Positions 48,111 to 59,121 of a stretch of 64,000 nucleotides of DNA are shown one piece after another (position 1 is the stretch's first letter; each line of letters opens with the position of its first letter). The position numbers were made by a program, and so were the translations under genes. Below the pieces are notes generated by a model. That model made no database searches, was not told the DNA's origin, and saw only the letters and a list, made by a program, of their open reading frames with translations. The DNA comes from Phragmites australis (lineage: Eukaryota > Streptophyta > Magnoliopsida > Poales > Poaceae): the NCBI RefSeq assembly GCF_958298935.1, contig NC_084940.1:4432001-4496000 (forward strand), given 5' to 3'.

Positions 48111-48668
48111 AAAAATTTCCAATTCCTCATGGTGGTTATAATTCAAGAATATAAGGTTAGTAGAGTTGAGATATGCAAAAGAAATAGATATTATAGGCTA
48201 TACAATTGCACATTGATCAATATGTTGGGCTACTGTACAAACTGACACCACGTTTCATGATCAAGTGTAATTTTCATAATCTCACCTCCCATGTAGCATC
48301 TTCTCTTCTCTGAATGTTTTCGTCGAATAGCTGTTTGACTTAAATAACTTGTCCATGTCCCTGCTCTCTATTATGTTGAAGAGCCCAGAACTCTCGGTAC
48401 TGAGGAATTGATCTTTGGAAATAATTTGCTAATGTCAGAAGTGAAATTTGTAAAAACTCAAATAATATAAACGAGAAAGGCATGAAGGTTCACACACAAT
48501 GAGATAAAATTAAGAGGTAATGGGCCACCAAAATAAGCAATATAATGTTCATAACACAACTGGGATTATGCACACCTAATACATGTAGCTGCCTGAATCA
48601 AGATATAGCTCTAACGAAATGCGATTTCGAGGGGAATTAGAATGATAAAGGGAAAGAAATTGCCTACA

Positions 48669-48790
48669 TTTTACTTATATTATTGTCGCTGCCCCCAATA
48701 TGATTCTTCAGCTATGAGATATGACCCTTGTACAGAGCAATACCTTTTACTTATATTATTGTCGCTGCCCCAAATATGATTCAGATATGA
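48669..48790 (+). repeat. Short tandem duplication (76-bp period)
   Basis: TTTTACTTATATTATTGTCG starts at 48669 and again at 48745, followed in both by GCTGCCCC and AATATGATTC. Confidence 0.85.
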
Positions 48791-48850
48791 GCCTTATGGC
48801 CCGTGTATCAACTACCTAGACTACACTTTTACAATGGTAAAAGATGATTT

Positions 48851-49166
48851 GAAGAATCCAATGCCTACATGTAGATAAAAATCCAATGCACAAGTTCTTA
48901 TATCAGGGTGGTTTGCTAGATTACTATAAACTATAGAGTTATGGAAAAAAATGCTCCTGCACATGAGTACATGCTCAGTGCATGCATCATTGAGAGGAGC
49001 GCCATTCAAGCATTTATGTAGCCTATTCTATCAACCATTGGAGACAACTATCCATGTGTGATTTGCATGTTTTCATAACTATATAGTTTATAGTAATCTA
49101 GCAAACCACCCTGATATAAGAACTTGTGCATTGGATTTTTATCTACATGTAGGTATTGGATTCTTC
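48851..49166. repeat. Near-perfect foldback (inverted repeat), arms about 96 bp
   Basis: The left arm (48851-48946, GAAGAATCCAATGCC...GTTATGG) and right arm (49070-49166, reading TTTTCATAACTATATAG...TTGGATTCTTC) are reverse complements with about three mismatches. The spacer is about 120 bp. It lies inside the Helitron between the helicase relic and the NOC3 exon. Transcription across it would give a long hairpin RNA. Confidence 0.92.
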
Positions 49167-49262
49167 TGCCTTCCTTATATGATAAGTATTAGATACTAAT
49201 GTAGTGCCAATCGAACTCGGCAGGTATTAGCTCAAAAACATAGGTCAGAATTTAGAACAAAC

Positions 49263-49402
49263 CTGCTATTGCTTCTGCAGAGCCAAATGATAGAGCAAAT
49301 GTGGCCAAGTGTTTAATGGAAGCAGCTGTTCTTAGCATATACTGCTGCTTGCCTTCCCAAAGAAGTGTCTTCAGAGCATTAGCCAATACCTCACCATGAT
49401 CC
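49263..49402 (-). pseudogene. Captured exon of a NOC3-like nucleolar complex gene
   Basis: This 140-bp stretch has a good acceptor (TTTGCATCCAG) and donor (G|GTTTGTTC) on the minus strand. It encodes DHGEVLANALKTLLWEGKQQ, then YMLRTAASIKHLATFALSFG and SAEAIA without a stop. I recognise it as an exon of plant nucleolar complex-associated protein 3, a 60S ribosome biogenesis factor. No other NOC3 exon is identified here. It sits between the helicase relic and the PPR fragment in the same orientation, as expected of a Helitron capture. Confidence 0.7.
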
Positions 49403-49583
49403 CTGGATGCAAAGAAAAGGAAATGACTGCAGCACTCAGATGTACTTCCTGGTTAAGAGAAGAACAAACATCATTACTCTGATATCCTAATTAACTGGAG
49501 AGGAAGCAGAGGCTTCTCGCATAAATAAAAGCAGACTTTTTCTAGCAGGTATCAAGAAATCTTCTAGGTCTTCTCGAACTTGA

Positions 49584-50273
49584 TCAATCTTGGTGAGGCA
49601 TCTTGTTGAACACCACGTGCGCGGAATCCAAATTGTTGGCTTTGAGGTGAACCGTGAGTAGCCCTGAGAAGGAGACTGCATCCCGGATGGGCATTTCGTC
49701 AAACACCCTGCGCGCGTCATCCATGACAGCCTGAGAAGCATACGCGTGCAGCAACGCGTTGTGGACATGAGCGTGCACGCTGCGCCAGCCGAGGCAACCG
49801 TGCTTGAAAGACTGGGTGTGGAGGTCGAAAGGTAACCGCTCCGGCGAATAGCAACGAGAGCAAGACTTGAGGATGAAGGTGAAAGTGAAGGCGTCAGGGT
49901 CGGCGCCTGCGTGGCGCATCGCCGTGAAGAGCTCGATGGCCGCACCGGGCGAGGAGGATGCTGCGAGTCCGTGCATGAGGGTGTTATAGAAGAAGGAGAG
50001 GTGGGAGGTGGGGGAAACCGTGGCGAAGTGGAGCAGTTTGGCGAGCGCTGCAACGGCGTCGGCGGCCGGGAGGAGGTGTCGACGACGGAGGAGAGCGCCG
50101 TGGAGGAGGTGGAGGTCGCGTGGATCCACAGCGGGAGGCACGCGTAGGCGCAGGATTCGAGCCAGGCCGCGGCGAGGTTCGGCGGCAAGGCAACCTGTAG
50201 GTGGACGTGATGGCCGGCGGAGTAGAAGCGCCAGGCGGGTGGATTCGCCGGGCACTGAATGGTGGGGCTGCAT
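49584..50273 (-). pseudogene. Captured 5' part of a PLS-type PPR gene
   Basis: A 229-codon frame begins MQPHHSVPGESTRLALL. It carries an Arg/Leu-rich N-terminus that could be an organelle transit peptide, then PPR motifs: FYNTLMHGLAASSSPGAAIE, LFTAMRHAGADPDAFTFTF, VHNALLHAYASQAVMDDARR, VFDEMPIRDAVSFSGLL and AHVVFNKMP. It then stops after PHQD, where intact genes would continue with more repeats. PPR proteins bind organellar RNA, and the PLS class often acts in RNA editing. This copy has only about four motifs and lacks E/DYW domains, so it is a truncated fragment. The frame itself is open, so a short protein could be made if it is transcribed. Confidence 0.78.
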
Positions 50274-50561
50274 GGGCGGAGCTGAGGAATGGGAGGTTAG
50301 CCCGGGGAGGATGGTCGCGTGTGGTCGTGTGGAATAGGAGATGACCGGAGGAGGAGCGGCGGGCGTGGTAGTCTAGGCGTAGGAGCGGCAGGAGATGAGC
50401 CTTCAGAAAAGTCCAGAGATTGCAACGTCATCCGCTTTCCAGAGAGTATTCCTCACTCGGTCAGACGGCGCTGCTTCGGATGAGCATCGGACGGCAGATG
50501 AAATTCGGACGACGTGGCTCAACGAGGTTTCAGAGAATGGACGGCATATACTATATATAGA

Positions 50562-52059
50562 TTAATTTCTCCGCCCACGCATACAAAATTGTACAAGTTG
50601 GGAACAAGGAAGACGACCCTGATCCCCCAAATTGCACTAATATAATATTGCTGCTTGTAAATCACGGCATCGCGACTAATGGGCATCTTTGTCTTACCTT
50701 TGCGACATATAAAACCTACCTTTTGATGACGCTCTAATCTAATCTCTGGGCGTTACATGAACGCGTGAGACTTCTTTTTCATGAAAAAAGTTGTTTCTTA
50801 CAGAAGGCATGTAAATACAATTCTTGTCCAAAATACTTGAAACTTTTTGGTAAAACTTTCTCTAATCTAAATTCTTCGAAGGAAATAATTTTCTAAGAAA
50901 AGTAATTATTTGGTTAAAAGTGATTCTTTAGGAAAAACTCAATAGAGGAAGTGATTCTGTGAGATAAATGAATTAAGAAAATTTATTTATTTTAGCTTAC
51001 AACATCTAGTTTATTTTAGAGAATTATTTTCATATAGTCACTCTAAAAGCTAAAAATTATAAATTGTTGTTTGTCAGACCGTCCACTAATCTCACTATAG
51101 GAGCTGGTATGCGACCTCTATCAAATAGACCCCAAATGTCACTATAGGATAAATTTTTGTAACTTTAACATTTGTTGCGCATAAAATTATTTAGATTATC
51201 GTATCAAAATGATACTAGAAAAATCACCAATACAAATACTTAAATGTCATTGCAATTTTATAAATTTATGAAAACATATGATTAAAATGGTCAAGGTTAA
51301 ATATGTGCAATAGCGTCAGTTTCAGTTTTATAAACAAAACAGACCAGACCGGTGGTAAAATTGCCATGATGTTGAGGGCTTAAGGATTAATACCACATAT
51401 ACTGTTAACAATTTTAACATTTTTTTCTTTTAGGATAGCAATTCCCTTAACATATCATCCCCCTTGGGGCATAACCTAAAAACGAAGTGCGTGTGCTACG
51501 AAATGACCGTTAGTCTTGGGGCTCGGTGATATCCATTGCCAGATAGATCACTGCTCCTTTTTGTTTCACATTATAAATCCTATTACTCTGGATTGTCGTT
51601 TCAAAATATCTGTTTATCGATGAGAACGTGAGTATAAGAATTGCAATATTTTCATCTTTAATTGTACGATACATCGTGTTATGGACTTGAATAAGTGACA
51701 TGAGAAATAAATTCCAAACAATTCAATGAAAATCTTTCGGAATACGATGGTGGATGCAGATATTATTAATCAACTTCTGAAAGTCGGAAAGAAATATAAA
51801 AGATAGAGTAGAATACAAATCTGGTGAATAATTTATTGGGATAATTGCAAAGAAATTACTACTTATGGTGTTATTGCAAACTTACCACTATAAAATTATA
51901 AAAATACTATTAAAACTGTCATTCGAGTGACATCCTTAAAAAAATAAAAAACCAGTGAGGTATTTACAAATGCCCTAATTTATTCTCATTTTTGTCAGCC
52001 ACGAGAAAGTAAGTGAGACTTTTTTTTAAAGATCCAAGAGCTTTGATCTTTGTTAATCA
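50562..52059. other. No gene recognised; AT-rich DNA
   Basis: No coding signature, LTR or TIR end could be supported. Short frames such as 51510-51701 have no recognisable motifs. Confidence 0.5.
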
Positions 52060-52525
52060 CACTACTACATAATATATCATAAGTAGCGCCTTATCAGTAT
52101 TGATTGTGTAAAAATTGACACTGAAGATGTATCAGTGTCGGTTGTTAAACTCTCGCGCGCAAATAATGGCTGAGGCGCTAAGAACTGGTACTGAAAAATC
52201 AATATCAGTGTCAGTTCGTGGTTGAAACCGACACTGATATATATCAATACCAGTTCCAGCTACGAACCAGCACTGATAATGAAGTGACTATCAGTGTTGG
52301 TTCGTATCACGAACCGGCACTAATAGTTGATGATAATCGATTTTCTGAAATTCATAACTTTTTTATACGGTGTCGAATAGAAATAAATTTTATATGAAAA
52401 TTATAGATTTCGATGAGGTCTATAACTTTGTAGTTGATAACTTTTTTCACTTGAAGTAATTTAGATGCCGAAATAATCATGACAAACTTTCAGCAGAGGG
52501 GTCAAAAGTAAAATATCTTGTAGTG
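52060..52525. mobile_element. Non-autonomous CACTA-like element
   Basis: The left end is CACTACTACATAAT and the right end TATCTTGTAGTG, so the inverted ends share CACTAC. Sub-terminal words such as TATCAGTGTCGGTT and AACCGACACTGATA occur in both orientations, as in grass CACTA elements. The 3-bp flanks TCA and CTA do not match exactly. Confidence 0.6.
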
Positions 52526-52539
52526 CTATTAATAATAAG

Positions 52540-52690
52540 AGATAGCTGAGATGGTAAGGAATGTAGACGCGAGGGAGGAGGTCGCTGCTTTGAATCCAAC
52601 GAAATGCATATGTGCGAAAAAACACGACGATGACGTGTGCGTGTGGCCTAGCTTAGGTCTTAGTCACTGGTTGGTTGAAAAAAATATTAT
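52540..52690 (+). mobile_element. tRNA-derived SINE
   Basis: An A-box TAGCTGAGATGG (52543-52554) and a B-box TTTGAATCCAA (52590-52600) are followed by an A-rich tail (GAAAAAAATATT) near 52680. No intact tRNA structure is present. Confidence 0.5.
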
Positions 52691-52699
52691 TATTTTAGT

Positions 52700-52860
52700 T
52701 TCAGAACATCAATATTTGGAACCGACTATCAATGTCGGTTCCAATTAAGAACCAACACTGATAACGCTTTCAGTATCGATTCTAAAACCGACACTGATGG
52801 TTACTTGTGCTAAGTAATCAGTTTTGATTTAAAATAGACACTGATAAAGATTTTGAATCC
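52700..52860. repeat. CACTA sub-terminal repeat fragment
   Basis: Words such as CAATGTCGGTTCC, AACCAACACTGATAA and AACCGACACTGATGG match those of the CACTA-like element to the left. No terminal CACTA is seen here, so it is a fragment or the far end of a larger element. Confidence 0.5.
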
Positions 52861-53697
52861 ATATGCATGCACGTTACAAGGAAAGGCGGCACCTGATTCA
52901 ACCAAGTACACCCTATAAGCGAAGGTGTTGCTTGCTTATCAGTTATGTGTGCTGCCATATTAGCATTCCTCCTTACAAAAACAATATCAAAAGAATTAAA
53001 ATTCCTTCTGAGCTCTTGGATTTGCACAAGAATAGGCAGTATAGCAGCCCTGTGGAACCACAGAGCAATGCAAATCAAAGGCTATGTGGAAATTAGGAAA
53101 ATACATCAAAAAGTTCACGTGAATTCTTATTTACTTTTATGGTATTGCTGTTTTATATGGTGCAACCAAGCTGGTATGACATCCAATAAGCGATCAATGA
53201 AAAAAAAATCTCCACATACGGAAGAATAGATGCAAACATTGAAAACTATTTCCAAAATTCAAAATAAATCTTTGAATTCAAGAGAAAATCTCCAAGAAAG
53301 AGCATACATGCAAACTAGACGAATAATTCTAGGTTCCTCATAGACAACAAAGGTGAGGCCACAAGTTCACACGTCAACCTAATTTAAGGTAAACCGGAAA
53401 TTAAAGGAAAATGCACCAAAAGAAATGCCAGACGAAGATCTCTCATTTAATTTGGTAGTAACCCTAGCCGTATAAGGTATGACATAAGCTTTGAATAAGT
53501 GATCAACACAAACAAAATATCCAAAGCCAGAATACATGATGCAATAGTTAAGAAACAACTTACAAAAGTTGAAACAAAATCTCCCAAGATAGAACACGAA
53601 TACAAATATAGTAAACAATAAACCCTCAATTTCTCAAATCGGGATCATTGACTTCACATGAATTGAAGGCACGGTGATTTCAAAATATTGTGAGTTA
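52861..53697. other. No gene recognised
   Basis: AT-rich DNA with short frames on both strands and no recognisable domain. Confidence 0.45.
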
Positions 53698-53999
53698 GGC
53701 CCTGTTTGTTTCAGCTTCGGATTCTGGCTTTCAGCTTTTATAATCCGAAGCTGAAACAAATAGGCAGCTTTTGGTTATAGCTTTTTAAAATCTGCTGGTT
53801 GGATTGTGAGAATCTGAGAAGCTGGTTTTCCTCAGTTTTTGATAGACTGTGAAAGTTCATTTTACTAAACTGTCCATTAAATTTTTTTAGAATCTACAGT
53901 CTAAAAGCTTTTCATAATCCAGCTTTTCACAATCCAGCTTTTTATAATCCAGTTTTTATAAACTGCTTTTCAGAATCTCTAGCTGAAACAAACAGGCCC
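53698..53999. mobile_element. Tourist-like (PIF/Harbinger) MITE, 302 bp
   Basis: Inverted ends GGCCCTGTTTGTTTCAGCT and AGCTGAAACAAACAGGCCC are flanked by a TTA target duplication (53695-53697 and 54000-54002), as expected for PIF/Harbinger. It carries repeated CAGCTTTT and AATCCAGCTT words and no coding. It lies about 450 bp upstream of the UPL5 start codon, in the promoter region. Confidence 0.9.
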
Positions 54000-54002
54000 T
54001 TA

Positions 54003-54447
54003 TTCTATCTCAAATAGTCGTATGAACAGCACATCACTACATTATTTTGGTGAAGTGAGTGTGAACGGGTTCGGCTGTGCAGTATTGTGCCTCCATCTCT
54101 GTGCGCCTCTGACGATCCGGACCCCAATTTCTCATGCACGACACTTGGCGTGGCTGTGACAAGTGAACACACGGCACCGCGACCGCGAGGCAGCCCGATC
54201 CAAGACACGCGAAAAACTAAGGAAAAAAAACCCTGAAAAGCCAGGCGGAGGGGAGGGGAGAAGGAAGAGGACGTCACTACGCCAGACGGCCAGAGGTGAT
54301 CAACCGAGGAAGAAAAGGGCAGACCCAGACGAACTGCTCCGTCTTCCGCCCCCAAATTCCAGTCCTCCTAAAGCCCCCACCCCCACCTCCTCCTAGGCGC
54401 GGCCCCAATTCCCCACTCCCCATCGTCCCGATGCCTCCGATCTAAGC
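54003..54447 (+). promoter_or_regulatory. UPL5 promoter and 5' UTR region
   Basis: The sequence changes from AT-rich to GC-rich and CT-rich (CCCCCACCCCCACCTCC near 54375). No clear TATA box is seen, which would fit a broad housekeeping-type promoter. The extent is inferred from its position between the MITE and the ATG. Confidence 0.45.
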
Positions 54448-57400
54448 ATGTCCGCTGCGTTCGCCTGCCTCCGCCGCCCCTCCAAGCGCCGCCGCGACGC
54501 GCCCGATCATGCCCTCCCGTCATCCAAGCAGCCACTGATGACCCACTCCGACGCCGCCGAGTCGTCCTCGTCGGCTTCGGCCTCCGCTTCGGGGGGCGAT
54601 GGTACCGCCGCCGCTGCTTCCTCCTCCTCCTCGCCTCCCGCGTCGCCACGGACGGTCCACTTCTTTGTGCGCGCCACCGACTCGAGGACCATCGCGATGC
54701 ACGCGGGGAGGGACGATACGGTCGGGGCCGTGCTCGACCACCTCGCCGCCTGCGGATATGGCCGCGACCTGCGGCTCCTCTACGCGGGGCGGCAGCTCGT
54801 GCCGGAGACCACCCTCGCCGCACTCCGCCTCCCGACGGACTCCACGCTGCACCTCGCGGCGCGCCTCCGCTCCACCCAGCACCCCCGCGCGTGGCAGCTC
54901 GCGTCCCACATCGCCGCCACCGCCGCCGCCGCGTATTCCGAGGCCGCCACGACCGTCACCTCCGCCTGCTCCCTCGATGAGCTCGTCAAGGAGTTCATCA
55001 TCTGCGCTCACGGCGACAACCCGGGGCTTCCTCATCACGATCGCGGTGCTTCGGGCGATGCGCGGGCCACGGGGGACCACGCGGCGGAGTACCTCGACAT
55101 CTTCCTCCAAGCGGGCGCCGCCTTAGCGCTGGTTCGCCTCTACCTCTCAAAGTCCTTCTTCTTTCGCTCCTACGCCGAGCGTGCCATCAAATGCTTTCTC
55201 GCCGCTGACCCTTCGTCCTTACCGCCGAACGTGCTGCTCGTGACGGCGCCAGTGTTACTTGAATTCTGCCGCTTGCTTTCCTTGGCTGCGGGCAAGAAGG
55301 ATTTACTCTATAAAGCATGCCGTTGTGCACTTGCATCAGTACTCTGCTCTCGTCCCTGGCTCCCCCCTTCCATGAACTCGCCGACCAGGTTGATTGAGCA
55401 TGTCCTCCCGTTTGCTCGTGAAACAGTGGACGTGGTCCTGGATGGGCTTGCATCGGTGTCCATGATGGTCATTCCTATTGACCTTGAAGAGTTCTCAAAC
55501 TTCTTCAAAGTGCTGTGCCTGCAGGCACGCCTTTGGATCACCAATGAGGGGCCGATGCCCAAGAACCTGTACGACAGGGAGTTTGAGCATGGCGACACAT
55601 GGATATGGAGGTTGCACAACATGTCGATGGACATGTTGAATAGGGTGGATGAGTGCTTGAAGAGGTTGGAGATGGATCTGTCATTGTCATCAGAGAGTAT
55701 AGGGGTAATGGAAAGTCAAACCATATGGGCCACCCGGTCACATATCCTGGCTGTGTTGACAGAGCTGGATTTCATCTCAGCGATTTATGAGGATGTGGCA
55801 CACAACCTACAGCTCGTGTTACTGGCACACAAAGCACCGCTCAATGCCCTCGTCCGTTGTTCCAAGAGAAATGAGCATCTTCACTGGCTCGCGAAGCATA
55901 AGAACCTCCTTTCTTTCGAGGCAAGAAGGAATTTAGTCTTCATGATGCTTCCTGAAGGGAAGGATGAGTTTGGGGAGCTGCATGAGATGTTGATCGATCG
56001 GTCGCATTTACTTGATGAGTCCTTTGAGTACATCACACGGGCAAAACGCACTGAGCTTCATGGTGGGCTGTTTATGGAGTTTAAGAGTGAGGAAGCTACA
56101 GGCCCTGGGGTTCTGAGGGAATGGTTTTGCTTGGTGTGCCAAGCTCTTTTCAGTCCGAAGCAGGTTCTCTTCTCGCCTTGTCCTGAGGATAAACGAAGGT
56201 TCTACTTGAATGAAAGTAAGTTTCCTCAGTACTAACCACTTTACATCCAGTTTTATTGGTATGACACTATAGCTGAGCAACTTGAAATGTATGGGGATTT
56301 ATATACAACCACTTATGAGTAAATCCTAGTAGGTCCTGCAGACCCTATGCTGCTTACATGGTGACATCTCTACACAAATAACGGACTCCTTTTTTTATTA
56401 TTATCTAAACCATGGACTTATACCATAGTTTGTTGCCATGCACCATGCTGCTGATCTAACATACTCTCTCCAGTCACAAATACATAGCATTTTGAAATTT
56501 GACATAGGCAAATCTTCATATACGGTTTTTCATCTGATAGTCAAGTTAAAAAAGATATTGATAGTCAAGTTTTGAAAGTTCAAATGTGCGTATTTGTGAC
56601 TGGAGGGAGTACTAAACAGAAGTTGGGTTGTGAAAGCCTTATCTTTGCTTGGCTGCTTGGTTTTGCACATGATGCAACTGTTTTGTGCGTGTTTTTCCCT
56701 ATTACACACTTTGAAGCAATCCCTACCAATTGGATCAGAAAGTTGGGATGGGTACAACCTTCAAGATAGGCTGTATTTCTCTTTTGCTGAAAAGTTGTAA
56801 TCCCTGCAACCCCCACCTTGTTGTGGTTGATATTAAGTTGTGCTGCATTCTACAGTATAATGAGCCTTATAGCTGTAATGAGTATGTTTTCATGAAAGGG
56901 GTAGTGAGAAGATTATGATGTGTTCTGTATGTTGACAGTCCGCTTATAAAGTATGCACCTTTTGGTTTTCCTAATTCTATTTAATTGATTCTTATTTAGT
57001 TATCATCTGGGGGATAACTGATGTCCACAATGATGTTGTCCTGATATATTCTAACCTTTGACAGTTATCTGTATATTGCAGCATCTGCTGTGGATCCACT
57101 GCATCTGAAATACTTCATTTTTGTGGGACGAATAATTGGATTAGCCTTGATGCATAAAGTGCAAGTCGGAGTCGTTCTAGATCGTACTTTATTCTTGCAT
57201 CTTGCTGGAAGAAATATTACATTGGAAGATATTGCTGTTGCAGATCCTGTCAAATATGCAAGCTGTAAAAGGATTCTAGAGATGGATGCTGCTGAAATTG
57301 ATGATCTATACCTAACATTTTCCCGAGGGGATCACCAATTAGGGTCTCAAAGAATTATTGATCTGTGCCCAGGAGGGCAGGATATCAGTGTGAATATCAG

Positions 57401-59121
57401 GAACAGAGAGCATTACATTGACCTTCTTATTAAGAATACCTTTGTGGACTCTATTTCGGCTCAGCTAACCCATTTCACACAAGGATTTAGTGACATATTA
57501 GTTAATCCAGAACGCCGGAAAGAATTTTTTGAGTTCTTAGACCTAGAAGACTTTGACCAATTGCTAGGGGGAAGCAACAACACAATAAATGTGCAAGATT
57601 GGAGATCACATACTCAATATAATGGCTACAAAGAAAAGGATCGCCAGATTATCTGGTTCTGGAAGGTATCCTGTATAACTTTGTATAAATGCACTCAGTC
57701 ATGAATTTCATCTCTTTTTTTTGCCGCTATATGTTTTGATCATCTTCTCTTCATGTGTCCTCAGTTTCTCATGTCAACACACCATTCCTCACTGAATTCC
57801 ATGTTAGATTTTGCTGGAGAACACCAGTATAATTCATTTCTGCAGACCAATTAGTTCGGTATATGTGGAAGATGTACAGGTGTTAAGTGGGAATATATAT
57901 GTATGCATCAACAGCATCATTCATGTATGAAACACAGTTATGTTTTTTTTCCTTAAATGTGTGCCGCTATATACTTTCCTGTCCCAGTAAAAATGGCTAA
58001 GCAGATGCTATCACTATAGAGAATTCCCCTCCCCCCCCTCTTCAAAGTATGCTTTATTTTTTTTCTTGATATGCTCTGTCCAGTTGTCCTTTTGCTTTGC
58101 CTCTATTGTATTGTCATAGCAATTCATGAATTTAGCTTGTCATCATATATTATGGTACAGCTATTATGTCCTGGTATTTGTTTAAAATGGCCTTTTTTTT
58201 TGTCTTGGTGATCACAATCCCAACGGGTTCTGAAATTGTAGTTTGTGAATGGAGCCAAAAGCATTTTATGTGTGTGTGAAGTACGTGAAACAAAAGTAGT
58301 GTTGAGTCTTGTTTGTGTCTGCAGTGTCTTTAAATGACAGCTTTATCAGACTAACTTTCCATGAGACTGGACTTTAGTGTTATAGCATGTTTAGTTGATC
58401 TCATGGTGAATTGCACTAGTTGACCGGGCCCACTGTCGAAGGATTTCAGTTTCATTGCCCTTGAAATTTGTAGTTCCCACTTCATTGTGATACAATCATT
58501 TAGTGTGTTTTTTAACTTTGTTGCTTCAGCCAGTAATTTGGACTTAGATGATGTACCGGTACATTCTCATTAACATTATCCTTTAAACTTTGCCGTCTGT
58601 TAAGTCTTATCAATACAAGCTCACACCAAGCCTGGCAGAACCCTTGGTGCCACGGTATGTCAAGTCATCAAATGTTGAATCGTATGTTGGGTTCACTGAA
58701 AAGACTCTGCTATCAAACAATAGATGTCCCTCTCTATCTTGCATGCATATCTGTCGAGAAATTCGGTTGAAATTTGTATCTGTCTTATCAAGCAGCTCCA
58801 TTATGTATTCCCAGTCAGTTTTGTGCATGCATTGATACTTATTTATTCACACTGCAGGTTGTCGAGCGCATGCCAATTGAGCAACAGAGGCAGCTCCTCT
58901 TCTTCTGGACTTCAGTGAAGTATTTACCATCAGATGGCTTTTGTGGGTTGAGCTCAAAACTGTATATATACAAGACATCTGATTCACCCGACCGTCTCCC
59001 ATCATCGCAAACCTGCTTCTACCGTCTCTGCCTCCCTCCTTATGCATCCTTAAAAGTGATGGAAAACCAGCTGCAGAAGATCACACAAGAGCATGTGAGC
59101 TGCAGCTTCGGTACATGGTAG
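54448..59121 (+). CDS. UPL5: HECT-type E3 ubiquitin-protein ligase UPL5, three exons, complete
   Basis: Exons are 54448-56215, 57082-57665 and 58858-59121. Donors GTAAGT and GTATCC and acceptors TATTGCAG and CACTGCAG join in phase to give 871 codons, close to Arabidopsis UPL5 (about 870). The N-terminus has a basic RRPSKRRR patch and Ser/Ala-rich linker. A ubiquitin-like domain follows at about residues 69-140 (VHFFVRATDSRTIAM, LLYAGRQLVPETT). The HECT domain covers about 520-871, with GPGVLREWF, DPLHLKYFIFVGRIIGLALM, FTQGF and the catalytic loop SSQTCFYRLCLP (Cys about 837), ending FGTW. HECT ligases take ubiquitin from an E2 onto this Cys and then onto the substrate; in Arabidopsis UPL5 degrades WRKY53 and delays leaf senescence. 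A function here is inferred by family. A Stowaway MITE lies in intron 1. Confidence 0.97.
56464..56609. mobile_element. Stowaway-like MITE in UPL5 intron 1, 146 bp
   Basis: Ends CTCTCTCCAGTCACAAATA and TATTTGTGACTGGAGGGAG are inverted repeats flanked by TA on both sides, the Stowaway (Tc1/mariner) signature. It has no coding. It is spliced out with intron 1. Confidence 0.9.

Larger units (their letters stand above)
46818..50561 (-). mobile_element. Helitron with helicase relic and captured host-gene pieces
   Basis: Read on the minus strand the element starts TCTATATATAGTATATGCC at 50561 and ends CTAG at 46818. The host base before the start is A and after the end is T, the A^T target of Helitrons. 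The 3' end has the canonical structure: a GC-rich 7-bp hairpin, seven spacer bases, then CTAG (a CTRR terminus). Inside are a Helitron helicase relic (47265-48110), a NOC3-like exon (49263-49402) and the start of a PPR gene (49584-50273), all in the same orientation. The 3' end is well supported; the 5' end fits the TCTATAC-like consensus but is only short. There is no Rep domain, so it is non-autonomous. Confidence 0.7.

Noticed and set aside
48300..48420. Exon-like minus-strand stretch in the Helitron encoding FNIIESRDMDKLFKS
   Set aside because: It may be another captured exon, but I do not recognise the protein and the splice signals are not decisive.
49487..50188. A 233-codon minus-strand frame overlapping the PPR fragment
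   Set aside because: It is out of frame with the PPR motifs and Ser/Thr/Pro-rich, so it is an artefact.
54520..55126. Alternative frames on both strands in UPL5 exon 1
   Set aside because: They are shadows of GC-rich coding sequence; only the 54448 frame yields the ubiquitin-like and HECT domains.
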